NCBI GenBank assembly: GCA_964020155.1
Contig: OZ026546.1
Span: 2,199,400 to 2,263,399 of the forward strand
Source of the DNA: Chondrilla cf. caribensis
Taxonomy: Eukaryota > Porifera > Demospongiae > Chondrillida > Chondrillidae
Length of the DNA stretch: 64,000 bases
Direction: 5' to 3'
Part shown: positions 24,944 to 36,054 of the stretch, piece after piece
How the letters are laid out: every line of letters starts with the position of its first letter
How positions within the stretch are numbered: position 1 is the stretch's first letter
Program-made: the position numbers and the translations under genes
The notes under the pieces: generated by a model
Told to the model about the DNA's origin: nothing
The model's input: the letters and a program-made list of their open reading frames with translations, nothing else
The model's database searches: none

Positions 24944-27752
24944 AGGTAAACGGGGGTAATTCCGTAATTGGGGTAATTCCGTAATTTTCGATTTTAACTC
25001 ACTTTACTGGAGCGAAGGTACCGAGCGACGTCCTGCAATATACCTGCTAGTCAACTTTGACTAGTGCGCTGTTAGCCCAGCGGCTACCGATTTTACCGGT
25101 CTTCTCTACGTACAAGACAACGCCGAAATCGTTACGCTGTTGTGCTCGCCGTATACAATGAGATGATTGACAATGCGGTGGAATTCAGGCGCAGTATATC
25201 AACAGTGATCATCAGTATTACCGTTGTATAGCTAAAGTATCAGGCTTGCTATACCTCATACTTCAGCTTTACTGTAAGTCCACAACTTCATTTACTGAGA
25301 ACATTTTCGTGCCAAATACCAGCCGCTTCTATACGCGCCCAATTAATTGCGTGGGTTGTATTAATTGTCGTCAATCGCAAGCGGGAAGTTTGAAAGATGC
25401 CCAGGACTTACAAACCGAAACAGGATAGAACCAAGGATGTCAGAAGAGAGAACTTAGCTGTTGCCATTAGGATGGTACAATCCAAGGAACTTACCATTGC
25501 ACAGGCTTCCAGGAGGTATGAGGTACCTTACACTACGTTGCATGATCATGTCACAGGAATCAGCCAGAAAATCGGAGCTGGCCGTCCTACAGTACTTACT
25601 AGGGCTGAAGAGCAAGAAATTGTTGTGACATGTCAAGTAAGTAACATTAACTGGATAAGCTACAATTGAAGAATACTTCCCCTCCCCCCTAACAATAAGC
25701 GTGTAGTACAGTATACTTGTCACAATACTCGCAAATAGAGAGATATTATGTCTACAAATACAAATCAGTATAAAAGCTAACATTTCTGCAATTTGCACTG
25801 TACAATACATAATCAAGCTATAATATTCTATTTCTGTAACCAGGTATTACAGGAGTTAGGCTTTGGACTCACGAGGCAAATTGTTGGTGAAGTCGTGTGT
25901 GATTACCTCAAAGATAAAGATCGTCCAAATCCATTTCCTGATCAACATCCAGGACGAGATTGGTGGGAAGGCTTTATGAAACGGTGGGCAAAGCAGTTGA
26001 CTGAGAGGAAACCCCAACACCTATCTGTACAGAGAGCCTTAGCAGCTAACAGAGCAACCATTGCTGGATGGTTTGATGCTGTTGCTACCTTCTTTGATTC
26101 AATAAAGTTAATTAAGCGTGGGCGTACCATTTCTTCATATGCACAGCGCATATGGAATTGTGATGAATCAGGGTTCTGTCTAGCAGCAGCTTCTGACAAA
26201 GTCTTAGCCAAACGTGGTGCAAGAAGTGTCCATGAAACAACTGGAGGCTCAGACAGGTCCTACATCACTGTCCTTGCTTGTGGCTCATCCTCTGGATGCC
26301 CATTACCTCCTTTTACAGTGTACAAGGGGGTATATGTGAAGAAGGACTGGTTAGCCCAGGGTCTTGCTGGAGCCCATTATGGTGTTTCTGAGTCAGGGTG
26401 GATGGAGGGTTCAAATTTTTTGTCTTGGTTCAACAAGTTATTTGTCCCAGCAGTCAGCCACCTTCTTAAGACAGGTCCAGTAGTCCTTTTTGTTGATGGG
26501 CATCACTCGCACATCACATTGGACCTGATACAATCTGCTCGAGACAAAGGTGTACATCTCTATTGTCTGCCACCTAACTGCACACATATTTTGCAACCAT
26601 TGGATGTGGGTACTTTTGGCCCTATGAAATCCGAATGGAAGAAGATCTTGCAGGAGTATAGACTGCAAACAAAGGCTGCCAAAGTTGAAAAACGATGCTT
26701 TGCTGAGTTACTGGCTAAACTCTGGCAGAGAGCATTCACACCTGAGCACGTGCAAGCAGGATTTCGAGGTTCAGGACTGTATCCATTTGATCCATCCGCG
26801 ATTCATGATGAGAAGTTATCTCCTTCATTGCCACTGTTGCCTCCACTAGAAGATCATCCAGATGATAGTACAACACCTCAACGCCCTGCACAGAAAGTAC
26901 AGTCAACCACTTCTACTGCCCAAACAGTACCATTTACTCCCCTTAAGGTATACCTTCGGGATCACTTTGCTGCTGTTCTACAACATGGCAAACCATCAAG
27001 ACAACGACAGAAGGGTCAGGTAAAGCCTAGGCAGTATGGAGAAGTACTGACAGCAGATGAAGTCTATGAAAGAATTGAAGAGGAATACAAGAAGAGAGAT
27101 AAGCCAGTAAGAAAGAAGTGCACAAGGGCAAAAAAGGGAAAACAGAAGGGCCAAGATAAGTATACTGAAGAGGAAAGTGATGATAATGGTATGTACTTGT
27201 ATTATTACTTTCTCAAGCTGCCTTATAGTCTGTCTCATATACGTGCAACCTACCTTTAATGTCCAGATGAAGAAGTGTGTCAGGGATGTGGAATAAGGTA
27301 TGATGATGATTGCAGTAGTGATCAAGAATGCTGGATTGGATGTGACTTCTGTTGGAGGTGGTGGCATTACTGGTGTGCTGATCTTGCAGGAATGCCAGAC
27401 AAAGAGAAATCGTGGAAGTGTCCAACATGCACCAAAAAGTAGATCATTAGTACTTTTAAGCTGCTTGTAACCTCAATTGTAACCCGTTTTTTACTCCTCG
27501 CCATTGTACAATGCTCTAAAAGGACGCGCTCCGGATGTTCCGGAAATTACGGAATTCCCCCAATTCGAATCGGCAGCGTGTTTCAAAACCGTATTCATTA
27601 ACGACGAAGAGTAACTGGCTCAAATCAGCTAGGTACGCTGATTCTACACATGTAGGTGCGCTGCCCGTTTAAGTTTACCACCTGTAGCTTCTAGCGTCGT
27701 TGGTTTATACAGCGTTAAAGTCAATGTATTACGGAATTACCCCCGTTTACCT
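24944..27752 (+). mobile_element. pogo/Tigger-like DNA transposon, 2809 bp, apparently complete
   Basis: Inverted ends beginning aggtaaacggggg are perfect for 25 bp at 24944 and 27752 and are flanked by TA on both sides (24942-24943, 27753-27754), the Tc1/mariner-pogo target. The ggggtaattccgtaatt motif is repeated in tandem inside the left end, and a related motif lies inverted at about 27545-27566, so transposase-binding subterminal repeats are likely. The paralogous gene B flank near 38497 lacks the insert. Ends, target duplication and coding region are all preserved, which suggests recent activity. Confidence 0.93.
25397..27442 (+). CDS. pogo-like DDD transposase with C-terminal PHD finger, 586 aa
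   Basis: Exons 25397-25636, 25844-27188 and 27267-27442 join with GTAAGT/CAG and GTATGT/CAG sites, giving 587 codons including TAG. Residues 1-80 form a psq-type helix-turn-helix (AIRMVQSKELTIAQASRRYE...TTLHDHVTG). Next come a CENP-B-like second DNA-binding region (about 85-145) and the DDE endonuclease with D187 (IWNCDESGF), D298 (LFVDGHHSHI) and D334 (LQPLDVGTFG), a DD35D spacing. A basic region at about 440-515 may be the nuclear signal. The third exon encodes a PHD-type zinc finger (CQGCG...CWIGCDFCWRWWHYWC...WKCPTC). The start was chosen as the first ATG before the helix-turn-helix. No stop or frameshift is seen. A domesticated host gene is the alternative, but the flanking inverted repeats argue for a live element. 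Confidence 0.92.
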
Positions 27753-29568
27753 TATATATTTATCTATAGGGAACAAATCGAAATTCAAATCATAGCACAG
27801 AATAATGTATAATAGTTGACGTAAGAATTGACGAATATAGCCCATTGGAAGTTCAACTTAAATTCCTTTTACTTTATTTTCAATATCATTAATTTTATAT
27901 ATAATTAATTAGAGTTGTGAATTAACACTAAAATGTTGTATATCATGGTCTATGTAACATGATACCATTTCACCTTAAACCGAGTTTGTATTATACCAGG
28001 TAGTGGTGTATTTTCATTGTAAACCTGCAGCTACCAATAACAGACTGAGTAAGGTTGCATAATACTACACATACACAACATGTTAAAGGTACTGTACAAC
28101 ATTAATACTATGTTATACTAATTGAGCCTCAGTAAACTAGGAAATGATCAAACAGGCGGTTAAGACCCAATTCTCAAGACCTGTTCAACAAATATTGACC
28201 ACAAAGGTGAAGACAGACACAGTTGTGTACAGTATAATATATACCCACTGTAAACTTCTAGAATGCATAATATTTTAGGTAATATTAAGCTTAAAAATTT
28301 GTATGTTCAAATTGGACTGTGCATGTTACTATAATATCATTAACTCTATAATCATGATATTTTAGAGACATGATTAGGTGTATGTATCATGAACATGATA
28401 TGATTTCCACTCCTATTCACCAAACAAGACCTTCACACTCTAACAGTACCACTCTACTTTTACCTTCTTGCAGGATAACACTGTTCAGAATTGGAAATGT
28501 ATTGAGAAGTCTTTTAATTGGTAATATTGGTAACAGTTTTATCCCAATTACCATGTAAATGTTTCAATGCATCCTACACATATTATTATTACACATACAT
28601 GCAGCTCATAAAGGAGGAAAATCCATAATTGCAGGCTGGGTAAGGTTATATGTACATGCATTAGTACAGAAAAGTGAAAGTAGTGTTCCCAGCTTTTATA
28701 ATGTCTCTTTTTAAAGTACTACCATCACATTCTGCCAGGAAAATTGCTTCTTTGAATTACTGTAAATAGTATTTCCCTCATTATGTAGCCTTCAGCTGTC
28801 TTCCATCTTCCGTACCATTTTCAATCACCAGGAAATATTCAAATATATAATTTTGCCACACAGACTTTCCTACTGAGCTACCAAGGACAATAACAAAATC
28901 TGTTTTACGGACATTATTAGCTCTCAATTTTGTTCTTAGACTCTTTGGGTCAAAAGATATGGATATGTCTGACCTTAATATGTTTTTACATGAAGTAACT
29001 TGACATGTGGAATGTATAGTAACAAGGAATGTTAACCATCTCTAGTCTATTAACATACTATTTTATATACCTTTAACCAATAGCAAATCAATAGTGTATG
29101 ATTCATTATTATGATATAAAAACTATGAATATTATTATTATTATTATACATATATCTTAAACAAATATAATGTATTATATTTGTTTAATATAATATGTTA
29201 TGTATAATAGTAATAATATTCATAGTTATTATATTTATGTAGCTTGAATTGTACATACTGAACTGTAAAAATGACTTAATAGCATGTGCACCATCTTTAT
29301 AGCCTTATACGTCAATTATAATAAGATAAAATTAATATTCCCATTAGGGGGTTATAAAAAGAGGGAGTATACTACTAAATATTATATTCTTCCAGTATTG
29401 ACAACTTGTTGAAATCTGAACTTGATCCAGCTGACATTCATGATCACAAAGCATTACTGGCATTTGTGGAGTATAGTATATTATACAGCTCATATAGAAT
29501 TCTTGCATGACTCCTACAGGATTCGTTAATTTGTTTCGAAAATGTCCTATGAAAAAGGTCACTAAACT
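27753..29568. other. 3' flank of gene B, no gene
   Basis: The stretch 27950-28090 resembles 38640-38800, and 28600-28860 resembles 18240-18480, marking the tandem unit. Open frames are short and unassigned. Confidence 0.55.
29122..29227. repeat. AT-rich fold-back element
   Basis: Arms starting actatgaatattattatta and ending in its reverse complement enclose a second palindrome (aaacaaatataat/attatatttgttt). No coding capacity. It is MITE-like and could extrude a cruciform. Confidence 0.6.
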
Positions 29569-30823
29569 TTAAGGTACATTAACTGAGGCCACAGTCTGAT
29601 AAGCTGGTGAGGGATCCATTTTAATATCATCACTTCTATCAGGATCTTCATGGATATCCCCACCAGTTCCTGTGTCCTTGACTGCTCCACTCCTCTTCTT
29701 CCTGATACATACAAAGTACATGACAACAGCAGTCACTGATGAGGACACTACTGATGTTACTGTGAAGGTGACAGCAACTGATATCCCAACAGGAACACTG
29801 TACGAGGATCCTGGTATCCCAATAGGAGCAGTGCAGGGGGATTCTGATTGGGAGAGAATTAAAGATTTCCAATTAGCACAGCCTATAACAGTATTGCACT
29901 TTGCATATTATAATTAATTATGTAGAACATTTTTGATAAACTCTTTGGCTTTCAGGAGCATTTAAAAATGCTGGTACACTGCATATCATTTTATTTCATT
30001 TCCCCTAATTTTTACAACTCTGATGTCAAAATGTTTGGTACTGATGATGACCTCAGGGTCAAATATTTGAGGAATAAATGAAGAAGAAAGATGAAACTAC
30101 ATTTCTGAAGGCTCCTAAAAGCACAATACTACTGTACCTTGTTCGCTTTTGCAGGTCAAACCATCCTCTGCTAAGGTGTATCCCGAAACACAAATGCAGA
30201 TGAAACTACCAACTGTATTTCTACATATCTGACCACATGGAGGGGGGTCAGTCTCACATTCGTTAACATCTAGCAAATTGAGAGAGACTTTGTTAATATA
30301 CAACAAGTGAGCTGATACCAATGTAGAGTACATACACTGCACACAACCTACCACCTAATGTTGTGAAACCAAACATTTCTGTTGAGCTCTGACTGACCAC
30401 ATTCAACACTGCTCTGACATTCACAGTATACATTGTGATACTTGTGAGATCAGATATGGTATAGATAGTGGTAGCTCCTGTGGAAGTCACATTCCTTGTT
30501 GTGATCGGGACATTATCACTGAACACTTCAATCATGTAGGTTATTGGATTGTCACTAAGCCCTTCACATAGTCCATTTGGTCTCATCAGTACAATGTCAG
30601 CAGTTGTATGTGACACACCACCACTGGTTACTCCTGGTGCTGGAACAGCTGCAGTATAGGAGGGATAGTATGATGTGTGCCTATATTGGAATTCATAATA
30701 TAGTCGGGATGAATATAATAAAACAGAAGCATTATAGTAACTACTGCAGGATATACACAAGAAAATGTAATATAAGGTGTGTGTGTGTGTGCGTACGTGC
30801 GTGTGTGTGTGTGTGTGTGTGCA

Positions 30824-30854
<31 letters not shown>

Positions 30855-31681
30855 AGGAACCAATCTTGGTGACTCCCTGGCCTGTCCAGTGAGATTCAGA
30901 AACAGCCAACACCTCGATGTTCCTCTCCTGCATTGTTCTCAAGACAGAAGTGAGTGGCAGACTTTGTGGACTGAGGGGGCCCACAGTGAGCACATTCCAG
31001 TAGGCAATTCAGCAATTGTGTTTAGCGTGAAACAGTGAAACTTTTTTTGCTTTTTCTTGGTTTTACTGGCTAGGGGTTTTTGTGAACCACTGGGTACACA
31101 AGGAACAAAATAGGACGCTGGTCCGTCTGACTGATGTTGTGCCATTGGCATGACCACAGTCAAGGTAACGGGTATCACCACTTGGAGGCTGCACAACAAG
31201 ATCCCCAGGACTTGTTGTTACGGGACTTGAAGAAGATTGGCCTTGGTGCTCACTGGAGAAGTAAGGCCAAGGACAGAAATGAATGGAAACGTGTCGTCAG
31301 GGAGGGAGTTGAAACAGCCAACGAGTGTGAGGAGTCACGGGAGAAGAAGTAGAAGGATGAGAGGAAGCACAGACGAGAAGGACGTCAGATGATCTCTGAG
31401 GCCACGCTCAAATGTGACCACCCGGAGCGTGAGTTTGTGGCCCTCAACAAAGCTGGCCTAACAAACCACACGAGACAAAAACACCAGCAACCCCAGTTTG
31501 CCCAATGTGTGCATTGCCACAGAACATTTCACCGCCAAGGTCTTCTCAATCATCAACGTTTCTGCCCTGAGAGACCTGGTAACTGATTCTTACTTCACAA
31601 CCTGTTTTCCCTGGCCTGTACCACTCCCTTGTTTCACAAGATTTTGGCGTGCAAACAGCATGGATGGATGGATGGATGGAT

Positions 31682-31745
<64 letters not shown>

Positions 31746-34700
31746 GAAGTTGAAGCAGAACTACTGAGGAATGGGGGAGAGGCAGCCATGGACTGGCTCA
31801 CAGCGGTGGTGCTGCAGGTATGGCTGTCCAGGAAGGTCCACAAGAAGCGGACAAGAAATGACTGTGACAACTATCGGGTAATCACTCCTGAGTGTCCACA
31901 TTAAGGTGCTGGCCCTGGTCCTACTAGAGAGAATGCAGGAAATAGTGGAGCCGCAATTGTTGGAAGAACAATGTGGATTTAGGAAAGGACGGGGCACCAT
32001 AGACCAGATCTGGTTGACATGGCAAGTAGTTGAGAGGGCAACTGAATACCATACTACAGTATATCTCTGCTTCGTGGACCTCTTCAAAGCCTACGACTCA
32101 GTGGACCGTGCAGCCTGGATAGCTGTAATGAAATCATACGGGGTCCCCAACCAGCTGGTAAACCTAGTAGGAGAGCTCTACACTGGGACCAAATGCTGTG
32201 CGAGAGCAACGGAGGGCACCTCAAAGGCTTTCCAAGTTAAGACTGGAGTGAGACAAGGATGCATCCTGTCTTCCCCTTCTGTTCAATTGCTTCCTAGATC
32301 GAATAGTAAAAGAGGTTACGTCAGTGCTTGGAGGAGGTCTACATGTAGAGTATTCCACTGCTGGAGGACTCTTCCTGTCTCATCGTGATAAGACTCCTTC
32401 CCCAGCCCACATCCATGATGCCATGTACGCAGATGACATGGCTCTCATTGCAGAATCCAGGAGTGAGCTACAGCACATGCTAACAGTCCTGGATGAGATG
32501 TGTGAGTGGTGGGGTATGCATATCAGTATAGAAAAGACTAAGATATTGGCAGTATGAGAACAGTATAGCCCATAGCAACCATTCATCATATTGCAAGACC
32601 AAGCTATAGAGGAAGTTGAGTCTTTTCAATACTTTGGTAGTGAGGTAGGGCAGTCAGCAAAGGTAGAGGAGGAGACAGTAAGAGTGAACAAGGCTAGCAA
32701 TGTGTATCAGATGCTGAGACACAAGATCTTTGGAAGTAGGTTTCTGAACAGATCCACTAAACTTCGTGTCTTCAGAATGATGGCGATGTCTACCCTTCTC
32801 TATGGTGATGAGATATGGCCAGTAACGCAGAAGGACATCCCAAAACTGACATCTTTCTAGATGCAATGCCTGCGAGACATCCTAGGCCTCACTTTATGGG
32901 ACAGACAACAGAATGCTGATATCTTGGAAGAGTGTGAGGAGACAACTGTGGGAGAAAAACTAAGACTGAAGCGACCACAGTGGTTTGGACACATTATGTG
33001 AATGCCTATCCATCGTCCGCAACGACAAATTTTCAAGAGTAGACCCTGAGGAATGTGAAGAATCCCTTAAGGAACACCTGCAATGGATCAATGTAGTCCA
33101 CCGAGACCTAGCGAGCTTGCCAAACTGGCAAGCAGCAGAGAAGGACCACACAAAGTGGAGAGCGTTCATCCATCAACCAATGGATGGCTATCATAGCTCA
33201 TTGTCCTAGATCCTGCCCAACGTCCATATGGACAAGGAATACAGAGGAGGAGGTGTGTGTGTGGTGTGTGTGTGCGTGTGTGTACATTGTATATGTATTT
33301 GTGCAGCATGTGTGCGTATGTGTGTAAAGGTGTGTACATATCCTTAATGAATGCCTATGCGATGTATGTACTAGTTATAATCATAGTTATGAACCTCACT
33401 AGATAAGGTTTATGACCTTCAGTAATCTCCTTAGATCTGGGCAGCTATTATATCATTGATTAACTGATATTATGACATCGCATTACAATTAGTACTTGAA
33501 AGGGCTGTCAAATGTTCAAATGTCAGATTTGCAAATACCTACATAGTTACTATGCATCTTTTTGTTTCCTTTTCTTACTTAAAGATCACTTCTGAGCTAA
33601 CACCTTCCAATTTAGAGGATTCAGATAAAATTAACAAAACGACATTAGACAAATATCACTATCATGGCTCTGCTCAGCAATAAATGTAGTGTCATTCGAA
33701 TTGAAGTTTAAAGAAATTCACAACCTGTGGACTCCATTTTAGAACTAACAAATAATGCAATATGATGATGCATAATCTCCTGGTACCCAACCTCTTTTAG
33801 TTAGAACATACCACCACAACTAACATACTCACTATGAAAATACATTATCATGTCAATGGTGAATACGGATGGATTCCTTTGGTTCCATATAACCCCTCTT
33901 CAAGATAGACCACATAAACGTGTGTACCCCTTCTGTCAGGTTCCAACATAATATTAAGTTAAACAAGCTGTATAATAATACATGGATCCCTAGTCTACGA
34001 AACTCTCAATCTATAGCTACACCACTATATCCTATACATGATGGCTTATTTTAATGGCATATCGAATAACAATAAATCCTCTATCCTCCATGCCTATATT
34101 GAATGCAAATATAGGTATATTAAGAACAAAGTGAAATTTATTAATGTAAGTACATGACATAAATGTGCCTGATTACTAGGAATAAAACACTCAAGTAAAC
34201 CTATAGCCTTGATATACAGTACATGGATTATGGTACAGACAAGTGATGTTTAAATGAGGCACATGAATACTAATTCAGCTACTAGTGGAATGTATCTGCA
34301 TGTTGATATTTATAAGAAAACCTTGACTGAATGGAAAGTCTGTGTCAATACTACACATGCAAAGAAATGTGTAGTTACTAATCATGAAAATTAATATTAC
34401 CTCAAATAAAATAGAAATGAGGAAAAATGATGTACATACATAATGTCCGTTTTAAATAACATTTACTAACTACAATACATAATTATTATCAGGCACCGCA
34501 ATATTCCATATAAACATGTTTTACACAAGATCATCTCACTTACTATTGACAACAGAGATACTTTCTGCTGTTGATACTAGTGTTTGGCCTAAGTTGTCAC
34601 CATTCGCAGCTGATGCTGTTATCCTACAGGCAACAGAGGACACTCCCAAGTTAGTAACATTGAGAATGTTCAGTCGTCCTTCCACTGGTTGCATGTTCAC

Positions 34701-36054
34701 AGCATCAATACGTCCAGCAAACATGCTATCCACAGAAGCCTCATTAAGGAATGTTGAACCACCATCAAAGGACCATATTATGTTAAGAGCAGCAACTGTT
34801 CCAGTGAATCCTGAATGTGTACATGATATAAATGGAGGTCCCTCTTTCAGTTGCTGATCGCCAAAACAGAATCCACTACCACTGGCATAGTTGGTACCAC
34901 TCAGCATTGCTGTTTGACCTAAGTACAGGGCAACAGAAAATAATATCAATATCATAACAACATGTTCTGAAATATGTTGTTAAATTCTGTTTTAACAGTC
35001 CTCAACTATTTACTGTTTCACTGTAATTTTATGTAAACTGTTTTGAAAATTAACAGTAAATACACAACTTTTGGGTATGCATAAAAACCCATATTTGGGG
35101 AGTTAACAAAAACCCAAATTTGGGCTATTGTTATAGACACAAACATTTGTGTAAGATCGGAAGATTCTCTGGAATTATGTGGGACCCAAGCTTACTTTGT
35201 TCATAAACAGGTTGTTATTCAGATAGCTAGCAACTGGAGTTTATTCAAAACATGCCTGAATATAATGGTCACCTTCCTAAGTTTCTGCTGTTTCAAGGGA
35301 TTGTTTGGGTTAATGCCCTGAGAATTGACAGGTTTCAACAGTGAACAGTTATGTTTACTGTTAAATAAATGTGATGAAACAGCTGAATATTCAGGTTGAG
35401 GCTTAATCAAAATTTAACCATGTAGTTAAGAACATGTTTAACAATAATGTACATATCACAGTACATCACTAAAGAGGAACTGAAGTGAAAATGAAACACC
35501 TTCAGAACTGGGAAAAGTTGACAGAATAACATTTGCAAAAGTGCATTTCAATGAACTACAAATTTAAATGATATAATTTGTAGTTATACTCCCATTGTCA
35601 AAGAGAATAGACGGTGTACAAGTCCTATATACCTTCGTTATTCTGAAGTACAAAAACTTACTAACCAATTAAATATAATAATTATTATAATATTATGTTA
35701 ATAAAATCAAATCAATACAGTCCATTTTATACCCCGTTCTAATTGTAAATAGACAGTTATCTTTACCATGAGTAAACTTATTTATCTACCCTCAGTATAA
35801 TCCAATAAGAGATTGGACAGAGATCATCAAGTTCTTCAGATTTCCGGTAAAATATTCATTTGAGGTGATCATATGCATTCCATGTTTAATTTAATGGAAC
35901 ATGTACTAACACAAAATATCTATACATCTAAACTACGTATAATGAAACATTTACAGATACATAGATATGTGTGTATACCTTGTACTGAAGAATACAGCTG
36001 TAGAAACAGTAGAAAAAGGTGACCAATTGGTAGGCTGTATACTGAGCTCTTCAT
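29569..36054 (-). CDS. gene B: Ig-FN3-EGF single-span receptor, 384 aa
   Basis: Minus-strand exons are 36054-35979, 34918-34544, 30648-30352, 30269-30138 and 29843-29569, all phase 1 with GT-AG sites. Lengths 76+375+297+132+275 give 385 codons including TAA. The order is signal peptide ([20 protein letters not shown]), Ig-like, FN3 (VPAPGVTSGG...), EGF ([20 protein letters not shown]), membrane span followed by RKKRSG, and tail. The last exon starts 24 bp earlier than in gene C, adding a short stalk (ESPCTAPIGIPG). In the tail the first tyrosine motif is IHEDP instead of IYEDP, while SPAYQTV is kept. The second intron (30649-34543) carries two LINE fragments and gt microsatellites absent from gene C. 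The gene is intact as modelled. It is the closest relative of gene C; a surface receptor is inferred. Confidence 0.85.
30776..30854. repeat. (GT)n microsatellite
   Basis: gt repeat with gcgtacgtgcg and gcatgcg interruptions. It lies at the left edge of the LINE insertions, in the same intron position as the larger gt tract of gene C. Confidence 0.95.
30855..31664. mobile_element. 5'-inverted LINE fragment: endonuclease start (minus) joined to 3' end (plus)
   Basis: On the minus strand, 31010-30854 reads YWNVLTVGPLSPQSL, followed by an RNIEVLAVSESHWTGQG segment, the beginning of an APE-type LINE endonuclease (TWNVRT... I.ILG.SE.RW.G). On the plus strand, 31220-31586 reads LKKIGLGAHWRSKAKDRNEW, then after an in-frame stop the paired zinc fingers (CDHPER..., CVHCHRTFHRQGLLNHQRFC), the C-terminus of an ORF2. 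Inverted 5' part against 3' part is the signature of twin priming. The 3' end runs into an atgg/gt repeat. Confidence 0.7.
31665..31744. repeat. (ATGG)n then (GT)n microsatellite
   Basis: Four or five atgg units followed by about 31 gt units. It separates the two LINE fragments and probably grew from the 3' tail of the first. Confidence 0.95.
31745..33209 (+). pseudogene. LINE reverse transcriptase remnant
   Basis: Plus-strand pieces of an ORF2 are present. Before the catalytic core: WLTAVVLQVWLSRKVHKKR. Core: QCGFRKGRGTIDQIW, FVDLFKAYDSVDRAAW (first catalytic Asp), KTGVRQGCILS, and YADDMALIAESRSEL (YADD box, near 32425). After it: STLLYGDEIWPVTQKDIPKL and an RPQWFGHIM-like segment, ending HLQWINVVHRDLASLPNWQ. 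Several stops and frame changes (about 31904, 32280, 32555, 32858, 33000) break it. The family is an APE-type non-LTR LINE. It ends in a gt-rich tail (33250-33340), like its neighbour. Confidence 0.85.
33241..33340. repeat. GT-rich tail of LINE fragment
   Basis: gtgtgtgtggtgtgtgtg and looser gt-rich sequence directly after the ORF2 remnant, at the position of a LINE 3' tail. Confidence 0.75.

Noticed and set aside
25060..25090. tRNA-like stretch (gttagcccagcggctacc) in the left part of the pogo-like element
   Set aside because: No cloverleaf with acceptor and T-arm can be drawn around it.
25942..26211. Minus-strand frames opposite the transposase (also 26438-26668, 26996-27367)
   Set aside because: Shadows of the transposase coding strand.
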